From the NCBI RefSeq assembly GCF_002150765.1, contig NZ_MUYM01000070.1, positions 52,958 to 116,957 on the forward strand: DNA of 64,000 nt, given 5' to 3'. This document shows positions 31,249-40,096 of the stretch, in pieces. Within the stretch, counting starts at the first letter, position 1; the number at the start of each line of letters is the position of its first letter. The translations under genes and the position numbers were made by a program. The notes under the pieces are model-generated. The model was not told where the DNA came from. It saw only the letters and a program-made list of their open reading frames with translations, and ran no database searches. The stretch is from Lentzea kentuckyensis. Lineage in GTDB: Bacteria; Actinomycetota; Actinomycetes; Mycobacteriales; Pseudonocardiaceae.

Positions 31249-33855
31249 ATGTCCGACCGAGCGTCGGCCCCCGTGTCGGACTCGGCCGCCTGGTCGGCCA
31301 AGTCGACCAACCGAGCGTTCAGCGCGTTCGCCGTCACCCTCCTGGTGGCCGGTGTCGTCTGCGCCGGCATGGTCGCGGCGTGGCTTCCGGAGAAGGAGAC
31401 CACCTCCCTCTTCTGGATCGGCCCCCTTCTCGTCGTCGGCTTCCTGCTGGCGGAACAGCTCGCCATCAACGTCGACGTCCGCAGCGGCGTCGCGTGGACG
31501 ATCTCCTTCACCGAGATCCCGCTGGTGCTGGGTCTTCTGGTGGCCCCGTTCGAGGTCGTGCTCGCCGCGCACGTGGTCGCGGGCGTGGGCACGTTGCTCG
31601 GCAGGCGGATCCTGGACCGCGCCGTCTACAACGCGGGCCTCATGTTCATGGAGATCTCCGTGGCGTTCGCGGCCGCGGAGGCCGTGAAGCGGATGATCGG
31701 CCCGGGCGGGCCGTTCTGGGCGGGCGCCTTCGTCGGCACGATCACCGTGCCGATGCTCGCGAGCGTGCTGGGCCTCTGCGCGTTGCGGCTCATGGGCAAG
31801 TCGATGCGCGTCGGCAACAGCCTTCGTCTCGTCCTGCAGACGCTCGTCGTGGCGCTGCTGAACACCTCGGCCGGCCTCGTCGGCTACCAGATCGTCTCCA
31901 CCACCGAGTGGGGCGGCGTCCTGATCATCCTGGTGCTCGCGGGCATCGTGGCCACCTACCTCGCCTACTCGGGACTGCTGCGCGAACAGCGCGACCTCGA
32001 GGCGTTGAGCGAGGTCAGCCTCCGTGTCGCGAGGTCGGGACAGCACGGCACCGGACCGCGCCAGCCCGATGACGACCTCACCACGGGCGTGGAAGAGGAC
32101 GAGTGGCAGCTCATCGCGGAACGCATCCGCGAGCAGCTCAACGCGAACAGGGTCGTGCTGCGCCTGCGCACCGACCCGCAGGAAGCCATGATCACCCTCG
32201 TCGCCGGCGAACCGCTGCCCGACGAGATGACCGCGACCGACCCGCGGGCCGTGCGCGAGGACCCGGTCCTGCAGCTGCCCGGCACGCACGTCCGCTACTA
32301 CCGCGTGGCCGACGCGACCGAGGACGTCACGGAGGCCTTGCTGCGCCGTGATGCGCAAGAAGCGCTGGTCGTCCCGTTGCGCGGCGCGACCCAGCTGCTC
32401 GGCGCGGTCGAGGCGCACGACCGGCTCTCGCGCTGGCGTGGTTTCGGCAAGGCGGACATCCAGCTCCTGCGCACGCTGGCCTCACACCTCGCGACGGCCG
32501 TCGACAACCGGCGTCTGCTGGCCCGCCTGCGCCACGACGCCTACCACGACCCGCTGACCGGTCTGCTGAACCGCCCTGGCCTGCGCGAAGCGTGCGCCGA
32601 GCCGTTGCGCGACTCCCAGAAGGGAGTGGTGCTGCGAATCGACCTCGACATCTTGTCGACGGTTTCTGACGCGCTCGGCCAGGCCTGGGGAAACCGCATG
32701 GTCGTCGCGGCCGGACGCCGGCTGCGCGATGCCCTCGGAGCCGACGTGCCGCTGGCACGCCTGGAGGGTGGCGCGTTCGCCGCGTTCCTCGACGACTCGC
32801 GTGTCGGTGAGGCCCACACGATCGCCGAACGACTGCGCGCCGGGCTTTCCGTGCCCTATCCCGTTGATCGGCTCACGGTCGAGGCCTCCGCGGTCGTCGG
32901 ATACGCGTCCAAAGCGGACTCCGAGACCGAGGACCCGGACCCGGACGCGTTGCTGCAGCGGGCGGACGTCGCCGTGCGCGCGACGTCGGAAGGCACGCCG
33001 GTGAAGGCCTACGCGCCTTCGATGGGGCACCTGTTCCTGCGCCGCTTCCAGCTCGTGACGCAGTTCCGCCAGGCCGTCGAGACCGGGCAGATCTCCGTGC
33101 ACTACCAGCCGAAGGTGGCGCTGCCGTCCCGCCAGGTGGTGGGCGCGGAAGCGTTGGTGCGCTGGACACATCCGGAGTTCGGCCGCGTCGATCCGGACGA
33201 GTTCGTGCCGGCCGTCGAGGCCACCGGGCTGGTGGACGTGCTGACGGACTTCGTGATGGACCGGGCGTTGGAACGCGTGCGCCGCTGGCTCGACCGCGGG
33301 CTGCGGATGTCCATCGCGGTCAACCTGTCCGTGCGGACGCTGGGCGACGAGGACTTCCCGAATCGCGTGTCGGCCGCTCTTGAACGCCACGACGTGCCGT
33401 CCGGGCTGCTGACCTTCGAGCTCACCGAGTCGGGCGTCATGGCCGATCCCGAGCGCGCTCTGCCGGTGCTGCGGCGCCTGCACGCGATCGGTGTCGTGCT
33501 GGCGGTCGACGACTTCGGCACCGGCTACTCGTCGCTCGCGTACCTGCGGCAGCTGCCGGTCGACGAGGTGAAGATCGACAAGTCGTTCGTGCTCGGGATG
33601 GGCACGGATCTCGGCGACATGGCCGTGGTCCGGTCGATCGTGGAGCTCGGCCATTCGCTCGGTCTCGTGGTCGTCGCGGAGGGCGTCGAGGACGACGCCG
33701 CTCGCGATCAACTCGTGGGCATGGGCTGCGATGTCGCCCAGGGGTACCTGATCTCCAGGCCGCTGTCCGAGGACCGCTTCGAGGCGTGGCTGCGCGCCCG
33801 AACGGTGCAGGTCAGGGGTGCTCGCGATGAGACGGTGCTCACGCTGGTGCACTAA
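31249..33855 (+). CDS. Membrane GGDEF-EAL cyclic-di-GMP enzyme
   Basis: An 868-residue protein. The N-terminus (about 25-245) has several membrane helices like a MASE sensor. A GAF-like region (280-420) follows, then a GGDEF domain (about 430-590) whose signature is degenerate: LEGGAFAAF, with GGAF at 507-510, so cyclase activity is unlikely. The EAL domain (about 600-850) keeps E634-A-L, ELTESGVM, DDFGTGYSSL and VAEGVED, predicting an active phosphodiesterase hydrolysing c-di-GMP, perhaps with GTP sensed by the dead GGDEF. The ATG at 31249 has GAGGAGG five bases upstream; the longer frame lacks one. Confidence 0.92.
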   Translation: MSDRASAPVSDSAAWSAKSTNRAFSAFAVTLLVAGVVCAGMVAAWLPEKETTSLFWIGPLLVVGFLLAEQLAINVDVRSGVAWTISFTEIPLVLGLLVAPFEVVLAAHVVAGVGTLLGRRILDRAVYNAGLMFMEISVAFAAAEAVKRMIGPGGPFWAGAFVGTITVPMLASVLGLCALRLMGKSMRVGNSLRLVLQTLVVALLNTSAGLVGYQIVSTTEWGGVLIILVLAGIVATYLAYSGLLREQRDLEALSEVSLRVARSGQHGTGPRQPDDDLTTGVEEDEWQLIAERIREQLNANRVVLRLRTDPQEAMITLVAGEPLPDEMTATDPRAVREDPVLQLPGTHVRYYRVADATEDVTEALLRRDAQEALVVPLRGATQLLGAVEAHDRLSRWRGFGKADIQLLRTLASHLATAVDNRRLLARLRHDAYHDPLTGLLNRPGLREACAEPLRDSQKGVVLRIDLDILSTVSDALGQAWGNRMVVAAGRRLRDALGADVPLARLEGGAFAAFLDDSRVGEAHTIAERLRAGLSVPYPVDRLTVEASAVVGYASKADSETEDPDPDALLQRADVAVRATSEGTPVKAYAPSMGHLFLRRFQLVTQFRQAVETGQISVHYQPKVALPSRQVVGAEALVRWTHPEFGRVDPDEFVPAVEATGLVDVLTDFVMDRALERVRRWLDRGLRMSIAVNLSVRTLGDEDFPNRVSAALERHDVPSGLLTFELTESGVMADPERALPVLRRLHAIGVVLAVDDFGTGYSSLAYLRQLPVDEVKIDKSFVLGMGTDLGDMAVVRSIVELGHSLGLVVVAEGVEDDAARDQLVGMGCDVAQGYLISRPLSEDRFEAWLRARTVQVRGARDETVLTLVH

Positions 33856-33869
33856 TGGCACCCCCGGAT

Positions 33870-33899
33870 TTCGTTCTTGGTTGAGGCGTGTTGTAGAGT
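33870..33899 (+). promoter_or_regulatory. Possible promoter of the tRNA-Thr unit
   Basis: TAGAGT at 33894-33899, preceded by TTG, fits a -10 element 29 bp before tRNA-Thr; TTCGTT at 33870 is a weak -35 match with 18-bp spacing. Confidence 0.35.
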
Positions 33900-33927
33900 T
33901 CTGCGTGTCAGCAGGAACGAAGAGCTG

Positions 33928-34000
33928 GCCCCTTTAGCTCAGTCGGCAGAGCGTCTCCATGGTAAGGAGAAGGTCTACGGTTCGATTCCGTAAAGGGGCT
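33928..34000 (+). tRNA. tRNA-Thr (GGT)
   Basis: A 73-nt cloverleaf: acceptor GCCCCTT with AAGGGGC, D arm TAGCTCAGTCGGCAGAGC, anticodon loop ATGGTAA with GGT, T arm GGTTCGATTCC. CCA is not encoded. First of the conserved Thr-Met-rpmG series. Confidence 0.96.
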
Positions 34001-34045
34001 CTACAACTGGCCGCAGTGCTGAGCGCTGCGGCTTGAGTTGTGTAA

Positions 34046-34118
34046 AGCGGTGTAGCTCAGTTGGTAGAGCAAGCGGCTCATAATCGCTGTGTCGCCGGTT
34101 CAAGTCCGGCCACCGCTA
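34046..34118 (+). tRNA. tRNA-Met (CAT), elongator type
   Basis: A 73-nt cloverleaf: acceptor AGCGGTG with CACCGCT, anticodon loop CTCATAA with CAT, T arm GGTTCAAGTCC. The acceptor stem starts with a standard A-U pair, so it is the elongator and not the initiator form. CCA is not encoded. Confidence 0.94.
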
Positions 34119-34206
34119 CTCAGCAAGATCCCCGCCGGGCGGTAAGCCCGCACCGGGTGCCTCACTCTGGGGCCGGGGCAAGTGCGCTCTCAGGAAGGCA
34201 AGGACC

Positions 34207-34371
34207 GTGGCTGCAACCGACGTACGCCCGAAGATCACCCTCGCGTGCGAGGAGTGCAAGCACCGGAACTACATCACCAGGAAGAACCGGCGCAACGACC
34301 CGGACCGCCTGGAGATCAAGAAGTTCTGCCCGAACTGCAAGACGCACCGCGCGCACAAGGAAACCCGCTGA
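34207..34371 (+). CDS. rpmG: 50S ribosomal protein L33
   Basis: A 54-residue L33 of the zinc-binding type: CEECKHRNY and FCPNCKTHRAHKETR give the two CxxC pairs. It belongs to the large subunit near the E site. The start is GTG 34207 with AAGGA upstream. The order tRNA-Thr, tRNA-Met, rpmG, hadA, hadB matches mycobacteria, where it is named rpmG2. Confidence 0.96.
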   Translation: MAATDVRPKITLACEECKHRNYITRKNRRNDPDRLEIKKFCPNCKTHRAHKETR

Positions 34372-34389
34372 GCGCGTAGCAGCTTCCGC

Positions 34390-34423
34390 ACGAGGCCCGT
34401 CCCACACCTGGGGCGGGCCTCGT
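34390..34423 (+). terminator. Terminator after rpmG
   Basis: A 14-bp stem with one wobble: ACGAGGCCCGTCCC (34390-34403) with its partner to 34423, loop ACACCT. It lies 18 bp after the stop and just before hadA. Confidence 0.75.
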
Positions 34424-34441
34424 CGCATATAGGCTCTTCGG

Positions 34442-34891
34442 GTGCCTCTCGACCCCAGCTTCATCGGACGTAGTTATCCGCCGTCGCAGCCGTACGACGT
34501 GAGCCGCGAGAAGATCCGCGAGTTCGCCGACGCCATCGGTGCGACCAGCCCGGCCTACCGCGACGCCGAAGCCGCCAAGGCGTTGGGGCACAGGGACGTC
34601 ATCGCGCCACCGACGTTCGCGATCGTGGTGTCGATGAAGACCAACGAGACGGTCATGTTCGACCCGGAGCTGAAGCTCGACTACAGCCGCGTCGTGCACG
34701 GCGACCAGAACTTCACCCACCACCGCCCCATCACCGCGGGCGACCAGCTCGTCAGCGTGGCGCACATCGACGCCATCACGGCCCGCATGGGCAACGACAT
34801 GGTGACCGTGCGGACCGAGATCAGCACGGTCGACGGCGAGCTCGTCACCACCGCCAAGTCGATGCTCGTCGTGAGGGGAGAAGACGCGTGA
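34442..34891 (+). CDS. hadA: MaoC-like (3R)-hydroxyacyl dehydratase subunit HadA
   Basis: A 149-residue hot-dog-fold protein of the MaoC N-terminal type, equivalent to mycobacterial HadA, the substrate-binding partner in the FAS-II 3-hydroxyacyl-ACP dehydratase. Features include SYPPSQPYDVSREKIREFAD, VIAPPTFAIV and the HGDQNFTHHRPITAGD loop. The start is GTG 34442. It overlaps hadB by four bases (GTGA). In organisms without mycolic acids the pair may act in other acyl chain processing. Confidence 0.9.
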   Translation: MPLDPSFIGRSYPPSQPYDVSREKIREFADAIGATSPAYRDAEAAKALGHRDVIAPPTFAIVVSMKTNETVMFDPELKLDYSRVVHGDQNFTHHRPITAGDQLVSVAHIDAITARMGNDMVTVRTEISTVDGELVTTAKSMLVVRGEDA

Positions 34892-35295
34892 CCGTCGAAG
34901 TTGGTACCGAGCTGCCGGCGCTGTCCGTCCGCCTCACGCGTGACGACCTGGTGCGCTACGCGGGCGCCTCGCTGGACTTCAACCCCATCCACTGGAACGA
35001 GAAGACCGCGAAGGACGTCGGCCTGCCGGACGTCATCGCGCACGGCATGCTGACCATGGCCGTGGCCTCGCGGATCGTCGCGGAGTGGATCGGCGACCCC
35101 GGCGCGATCGTCGAGTACGGCTGCCGGTTCGGCCGGCCCGTCGTGGTGCCCAACGACGGCGAGGGCGCGCTGGTCGAGGTGACCGCGAAGGTCACCAAGG
35201 ACTTCGAAGACGGAACTGTGAAGGTCAACATCAACGCGGCTTTTGCCGGCAAGTCGGTCCTGACCGGCGCTTTTGCGCGCGTACGTGTTTCTTGA
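34888..35295 (+). CDS. hadB: MaoC dehydratase catalytic subunit HadB
   Basis: A 135-residue hot-dog protein carrying the hydratase-2 motif: DFNPIHWNEKTAKDVGLPDV then IAHGML, with the catalytic Asp/His pair in DFNPIHW. It forms the active dimer with HadA. The start is GTG overlapping the hadA stop. No hadC follows, unlike Mycobacterium tuberculosis; tRNA-Trp and secE come next. Confidence 0.92.
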   Translation: MTVEVGTELPALSVRLTRDDLVRYAGASLDFNPIHWNEKTAKDVGLPDVIAHGMLTMAVASRIVAEWIGDPGAIVEYGCRFGRPVVVPNDGEGALVEVTAKVTKDFEDGTVKVNINAAFAGKSVLTGAFARVRVS

Positions 35296-35301
35296 CACAC
35301 G

Positions 35302-35325
35302 GGGTCGGGCTCAGTTGCCCGACCC
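35302..35325 (+). terminator. Terminator after hadB
   Basis: GGGTCGGGC pairs with GCCCGACCC over 9 bp with a TCAGTT loop, followed by a T-rich stretch, 7 bp after the hadB stop. Confidence 0.8.
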
Positions 35326-35397
35326 TGATTCGTCTTCTCGGCTCGCGTGTGGGTAGGCTGTGCGACAGGCCGCTCGGCAAGTGCTTGAGCGGTCTGG

Positions 35398-35428
35398 TTG
35401 GAATGGACGGGACAGGCTCCCGTACACT
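35398..35428 (+). promoter_or_regulatory. Possible promoter of tRNA-Trp/secE-nusG
   Basis: TTGGAA (35398-35403) and TACACT (35423-35428), spaced 19 bp, lie 35 bp before tRNA-Trp. A second -10-like TAGGCT is at 35354-35359. Confidence 0.4.
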
Positions 35429-35463
35429 TCCTGCTTGGCCAGGGGATCTCGCGTGGATCTCAA

Positions 35464-35536
<73 letters not shown>

Positions 35537-35573
35537 CTGTCGAAGCGCGTCATGGGTGGAGTGGAGGCACGGC

Positions 35574-35987
35574 ATGAGCGAGGGCCGCGAGCAGGACCAG
35601 CCGGAGGAGCGCGAAGGCGCTGTCCGGCCGTCCACTGCTGCGGCGCGACGTGAACGTCGTGCCTCCTCACGCCCGGCCGCCCGCAAGGACGGCAGCAGCG
35701 CTGAGTCGAAGAAGAGCGTCGTCAAGTCCGACGAGTCGGACGAGGACGCGAAGAAGGGTCGCCCGACCAAGACCCGTGAAGGACAGGAGAAGCGTCCCTC
35801 GCTGATCGGGCGGTTCTTCCGCTACATCCGCGAGGTCGTCGGCGAGCTCCGCAAGGTGATCTGGCCGACGCGCAAGCAGCTCGTCACGTACACCGGCGTC
35901 GTCCTGGTGTTCGTGGTGTTCATGGTTGCGCTGGTGTGGGCTCTCGACCTCGGCTTCGGCGCGGCTGTTTTCGAGTTGTTCGGCTGA
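35574..35987 (+). CDS. secE: Preprotein translocase subunit SecE
   Basis: A 137-residue SecE with a long charged actinobacterial N-terminal extension (1-75, Ser/Lys/Glu/Arg-rich) and the conserved core RYIREVVGELRKVIWPTRKQ followed by one membrane helix (VTYTGVVLVFVVFMVALVWA). It holds SecY together in the export channel. The ATG at 35574 has GGAGG seven bases upstream. It precedes nusG, as in nearly all bacteria. Confidence 0.96.
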   Translation: MSEGREQDQPEEREGAVRPSTAAARRERRASSRPAARKDGSSAESKKSVVKSDESDEDAKKGRPTKTREGQEKRPSLIGRFFRYIREVVGELRKVIWPTRKQLVTYTGVVLVFVVFMVALVWALDLGFGAAVFELFG

Positions 35988-36027
35988 GCCGGACAGCTGC
36001 CGCTGCAATCAGGAAGCGAGATCCACA

Positions 36028-36819
36028 GTGACCTCCGATAACGGCGTCGACGCCCAGGAGAAGACCGACCTCATCGACGACGAGGTGTCGGAAGACACCG
36101 CGACGGACGAGACGGTCGAGTCGGAGGCTGTGGACTCCGAAGAGGACGCCGTCGAGGCCGACGAGGACGTTGACGTTCTCGCCATCGACGAGACCCCGAT
36201 CGACGAAGAGATCGCCGACCCCGCCGAAGAGCTGCGTCAGGCCCTGCGCCACGCGCCCGGCGACTGGTACGTCGTGCACTCGTACGCCGGTTACGAGAAC
36301 AAGGTCAAGGCGAACCTCGAGACGCGTATCCACACGCTCGACATGGAGGACTACATCTTCCAGGTCGAGGTGCCGACCGAAGAGGTCACCGAGATCAAGA
36401 ACGGCCAGCGCAAGCTGGTGCAGCGCAAGGTGCTGCCCGGCTACATCCTGGTCCGCATGGAGCTCACCGACGCGTCCTGGAGCGCCGTCCGCAACACGCC
36501 GGGCGTGACCGGGTTCGTCGGAGCCACCTCGAAGCCCTCGCCCCTCACGATCGACGAGGTGCTGAAGTTCCTGCTCCCCCAGGGCGAGCAGAAGCCGGCC
36601 GAGGGCAAGAAGGCCGCCTCCACCAGTGCGCCGAAGCCGACCATCGAGGTCGACTTCGAGGTCGGCGAGTCGGTCACCGTCATGGATGGCCCGTTCGCCA
36701 CGCTGCCCGCAACGATCAGCGAGGTCAACGCGGACGGCCAGAAGCTGAAGGTCCTGGTGTCGATCTTCGGCCGGGAGACGCCGGTCGAGCTGTCGTTCAG
36801 CCAGGTCTCCAAGATCTGA
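36028..36819 (+). CDS. nusG: Transcription elongation/antitermination factor NusG
   Basis: A 263-residue NusG. A 75-residue acidic extension typical of actinomycetes precedes the NGN domain (DWYVVHSYAGYENKVKANLE, LPGYILVRM, NTPGVTGFVG). A linker follows, then the KOW domain (FEVGESVTVMDGPFATLPAT). It couples RNA polymerase to Rho and the ribosome. The start is GTG 36028. It stands 40 bp after secE in the same operon. Confidence 0.96.
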   Translation: MTSDNGVDAQEKTDLIDDEVSEDTATDETVESEAVDSEEDAVEADEDVDVLAIDETPIDEEIADPAEELRQALRHAPGDWYVVHSYAGYENKVKANLETRIHTLDMEDYIFQVEVPTEEVTEIKNGQRKLVQRKVLPGYILVRMELTDASWSAVRNTPGVTGFVGATSKPSPLTIDEVLKFLLPQGEQKPAEGKKAASTSAPKPTIEVDFEVGESVTVMDGPFATLPATISEVNADGQKLKVLVSIFGRETPVELSFSQVSKI

Positions 36820-36906
36820 GCGGTTCCCTCTCGCGAGGGGACCGATCGGCCACGCTGCGGCTGGCAGGGCCGCGCGCGGACACCGCAATAACAGGAAGTA
36901 CGGACA

Positions 36907-37341
36907 ATGCCACCCAAGAAGAAGAAGCTGTCAGCGATCATCAAGCTGCAGATCAAGGCTGGTGCCGCCAACCCGGCGCCGCCCGTCGGTCCCGCGCTTG
37001 GTCAGCACGGCGTCAACATCATGGAGTTCTGCAAGGCCTACAACGCCGCGACCGAGTCGCAGCGTGGTCAGGTCGTGCCGGTTGAGATCTCCGTGTACGA
37101 AGACCGCTCGTTCGACTTCAAGCTGAAGACCCCGCCGGCCGCGCGACTCATCCTCGCCGCCGCTGGTGTCGACAAGGGATCGGGCGAGCCGCACCGCGTC
37201 AAGGTCGCCAAGGTGACCATGGAGCAGGTGCGCAGCATCGCCCAGGTCAAGATGGTCGACCTGAACGCGAACGACATCGACCAGGCCGCGAAGATCATCG
37301 CAGGCACCGCCCGTTCCATGGGCATCACGGTCGAAGGCTGA
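36907..37341 (+). CDS. rplK: 50S ribosomal protein L11
   Basis: A 144-residue L11: [37 protein letters not shown] and the C-terminal rRNA-binding [20 protein letters not shown]. It is part of the GTPase centre and, in many actinomycetes, the thiopeptide target with 23S rRNA. Start ATG 36907, preceded by AGGAAG. Confidence 0.97.
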
Positions 37342-37421
37342 TCGCACCCTTTACTAGCAAGCGTGGGAGAGCCGAGCGCGGCTCATTCACCACGAACTGA
37401 TCCACGGTAAGGACAGAAGTT

Positions 37422-38132
37422 ATGAAGCGCAGCAAGGCCTACAAGGCCGCCGCCGAGCTGGTGGACCGGGAGCGGCTGTACTCGCCGCTGGAGGCCGCCA
37501 AGCTCGCCAAGGAAACGTCCAAGGTGAAGCTGGACGCCACCGTCGAGGTTGCAATCCGCCTCGGCGTCGACCCTCGCAAGGCCGACCAGATGGTCCGCGG
37601 CACCGTGAACCTGCCGCACGGTACGGGCAAGACCGCCCGCGTGATCGTCTTCGCAACCGGTGACAAGGCCGCTGAGGCCGAGGCCGCCGGTGCGGACGCC
37701 GTTGGCTCCGAGGACCTGATCGAGCGCATCCAGGGTGGCTGGCTCGACTTCGACGCCGCGATCGCGACCCCCGACCAGATGGCGAAGGTCGGCCGCATCG
37801 CCCGCATCCTGGGCCCGCGTGGCCTGATGCCGAACCCGAAGACCGGCACCGTGACCCCCGAGGTCTCGAAGGCCGTGAACGACATCAAGGGCGGAAAGAT
37901 CAACTTCCGCGTTGACAAGCAGGCCAACCTGCACTTCGTCATCGGCAAGGTGTCGTTCGACTCGGAGAAGCTGGTCGAGAACTACGCGGCCGCTCTGGAC
38001 GAGGTTCTTCGTGCGAAGCCGTCCGCCGCCAAGGGCCGGTACGTCAAGAAGGTCACCGTCTCCACGACGATGGGCCCTGGCATCCCGGTCGACCCGAACC
38101 GCACCCGCAACATGCTGGTGGACGAGGCCTGA
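37422..38132 (+). CDS. rplA: 50S ribosomal protein L1
   Basis: A 236-residue L1 of the ribosomal stalk: VEVAIRLGVDPRKADQMVRG, LMPNPKTGTVT and TMGPGIPVDPNR are signatures. L1 commonly represses its own L11-L1 operon by binding the leader. Start ATG 37422 after GGTAAGGAC. A TTCG-loop terminator follows, so the rplKA transcript ends here, separate from rplJL. Confidence 0.97.
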   Translation: MKRSKAYKAAAELVDRERLYSPLEAAKLAKETSKVKLDATVEVAIRLGVDPRKADQMVRGTVNLPHGTGKTARVIVFATGDKAAEAEAAGADAVGSEDLIERIQGGWLDFDAAIATPDQMAKVGRIARILGPRGLMPNPKTGTVTPEVSKAVNDIKGGKINFRVDKQANLHFVIGKVSFDSEKLVENYAAALDEVLRAKPSAAKGRYVKKVTVSTTMGPGIPVDPNRTRNMLVDEA

Positions 38133-38143
38133 GCCTCGCGGTT

Positions 38144-39145
38144 CTAGCTTTCTGAAAGGCCCCGGTGCTTCGGCACCGGGGCCTTTTGCTGCCGGTAGTC
38201 GCTCGGCGAAACGCCCACCTGCTTGAGGAAGTGGTGGCGGAGGTTGTTCGCCGTGCCGATGCCGCTCAACCCCGCGATCCTCTCCACCGGAAGGTTCGTG
38301 GTCTCCAGCAGGGCCTGTGCCCTGGCGATGCGTTCGCCGAGCAGCCACTGCAACGGCGTCGTACCGGTGGCGGCGTGGAGCCGGCGGTAGAACGTCCGCG
38401 GGCTCACGGCGGCGCGACGAGCCAGGTCGTCGATGGTGAGCGGCTCGTCGAGACGGGCACGAGCCCAGTCCAGGACCGGCTCCAGGCCCTCGTCGTCGCC
38501 GGCGGGGAGCGGGAGGTCGACGTACTGGCCGAGGTGGCCGGGGCGATGTCCCGGCACCACCATCCGGCGAGCGAGCTGGTTCGCGACGTGGGCGCCCAGG
38601 TCGCGGCGGACCAGGTGCAGGCAGATGTCGAGTCCGGCGGACATGCCGGCGCTGGTCAGCACGTCGCCCTCGTCGATGTACAGCTGGGAGTCGTCGACCT
38701 GGACCTTCGGGTAGCGCTCGGCGAGCAGGGCGGTGTGCATCCAGTGCGCGGTGGCCCTTCGTCCGTCGAGCAGACCGGCTTCGGCCAGCGCGTACGCCCC
38801 CACGCACGCCGACACGATCCGCGCGCCGTTGTCGTGAGCCTTGCGCAGCGCCGAGACCAGCTCGGGCGGGACAGGTGCGTTCTCCTCGATGACCTCGTCC
38901 GGCACCCACGACACCATGACGGTGTCCGCGTTCACGATGTCATCGAGTCCGCGAGTGCTGCGCAGGGAGAATCCCGGATCGGTGCCGCGCGTGCGGGTCT
39001 CGGTGCCGCACAACCACAACTCGTACCAGGGGTCGGCGAGGTCGGGTTGCGGCGTGCCGAAGATGGCTGCGGGGATGCCCAGCTCGTAGAGGTCCAGGAC
39101 ACCGAAGTCGCTGGGAACGATCAGGGCGACGGATCCAGCGCTCAT
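38144..39145 (-). CDS. GlxA-type AraC-family regulator
   Basis: A 333-residue regulator with an N-terminal DJ-1/PfpI-like domain (2-190; C114 in VSACVGAYALAEAG at the nucleophile elbow) and a C-terminal AraC HTH pair (220-325; LTIDDLARRAAVSPRTFYRR then VERIAGLSGIGTANNLRHHF). Such GlxA-like proteins respond to small molecules or stress. It is divergent from the imine-reductase-like gene at 39230, a plausible target. Its 3' end includes the rplA terminator. Confidence 0.92.
   Translation of the reverse strand: MSAGSVALIVPSDFGVLDLYELGIPAAIFGTPQPDLADPWYELWLCGTETRTRGTDPGFSLRSTRGLDDIVNADTVMVSWVPDEVIEENAPVPPELVSALRKAHDNGARIVSACVGAYALAEAGLLDGRRATAHWMHTALLAERYPKVQVDDSQLYIDEGDVLTSAGMSAGLDICLHLVRRDLGAHVANQLARRMVVPGHRPGHLGQYVDLPLPAGDDEGLEPVLDWARARLDEPLTIDDLARRAAVSPRTFYRRLHAATGTTPLQWLLGERIARAQALLETTNLPVERIAGLSGIGTANNLRHHFLKQVGVSPSDYRQQKAPVPKHRGLSES
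38156..38188. terminator. Bidirectional terminator, rplA and AraC-type gene
   Basis: A 14-bp stem closed by a TTCG tetraloop and ended by TTTT. It is 23 bp after rplA and lies inside the last codons of the convergent regulator gene. Confidence 0.92.
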
Positions 39146-39229
39146 GGGATCCAGCCTATGGCAGGAATTTGGTGACAGGGGTCATTCCGGTCACTGGTTG
39201 AGTTGATCAACCGCGGCGAAGCTGGACGC

Positions 39230-40096
39230 ATGACACCTGAAGCGATCACCGTGCTGGGCCTCGGCAACCTCGGACGCGCGCTGGCCGAGACGTTCGTGCG
39301 AGCAGGCCACCCCACCACGGTCTGGAACCGTTCTGCCGCAAAGGCCGCGGGGCTTGTGGCGACCGTCGCGACCACGGCGGCCGAGGCCGTCGCGGCGAGT
39401 GAGCTCGTCGTGGTCGCCGTGCTCGACCACCAAGCGGCACAACAGGTTCTGCGCGGTGTGGACGTGCGCGGCCGGGCCTTGGTGAACCTCACCTCCGGCA
39501 CTCCCGCCGAGGCCCGCGAGCTCGCACGCTGGGCGGCGGCCGCCGGAGCCGAGTATCTGCACGGCGCGGTGTACGCGGTGCCCCAGACGATCGGCACGGC
39601 CGAGTCCTCCATCAACTACAGCGGCTCCTCGGCCGTGGTCGAACGCTGGCAGAACCAGTTGGCATTACTGGGAAAGGTCGTTTTCGTCGGTGCGGACGCC
39701 GGCCGAGCCTCGGCGCTCGACGTGGCGATCCTCTCCGGGATGTACGGCCTGATCGGCGGCTTCCTGCACGCGGCCGCGCTGGCGCGAGCCGATGGCATCA
39801 AGGCCACCGAGCTGACGCCGATGCTGTTGTCCTGGCTGACGGACATGCACCCGGCGCTGGTCACGTTCGCCGAGGAGATCGACGGCGGGAACTACGACAA
39901 CGCGGAGTCGAGCCTCGCCATGAACCAGTCGGGACTGGCCACGCTCATCCGGGCGAGCGAGGCACAGGGTGTTCCCTTCGCGGCGCTCGGCTCGCTCAAG
40001 GCGCTGGTGGACCGGCAGGTCGACGAAGGGCACGGTGCGCTGAGCCTCGCCCGTGCGGTCGAGTCCTTTGTGTCACAAGGGTTTGCGCGCGGCTAG
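39230..40096 (+). CDS. Imine-reductase-like NAD(P)-dependent oxidoreductase
   Basis: A 288-residue protein with an N-terminal Rossmann domain (ITVLGLGNLGRALAETFVRA, WNRS) and an all-helical C-terminal domain. It fits the beta-hydroxyacid dehydrogenase/imine reductase group (VNLTSGTPAEARELARWAAA, then LHGAVYAVPQTIG). It would reduce an imine or carbonyl with NADPH; substrate unknown. The ATG at 39230 has a weak ribosome site. Divergent from the AraC-type regulator. Confidence 0.85.
   Translation: MTPEAITVLGLGNLGRALAETFVRAGHPTTVWNRSAAKAAGLVATVATTAAEAVAASELVVVAVLDHQAAQQVLRGVDVRGRALVNLTSGTPAEARELARWAAAAGAEYLHGAVYAVPQTIGTAESSINYSGSSAVVERWQNQLALLGKVVFVGADAGRASALDVAILSGMYGLIGGFLHAAALARADGIKATELTPMLLSWLTDMHPALVTFAEEIDGGNYDNAESSLAMNQSGLATLIRASEAQGVPFAALGSLKALVDRQVDEGHGALSLARAVESFVSQGFARG

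Noticed and set aside
37383..38909. 508-codon antisense frame across rplA and the AraC-type gene
   Set aside because: It spans a terminator and two well-identified genes on the other strand, and its composition is shadow-like.
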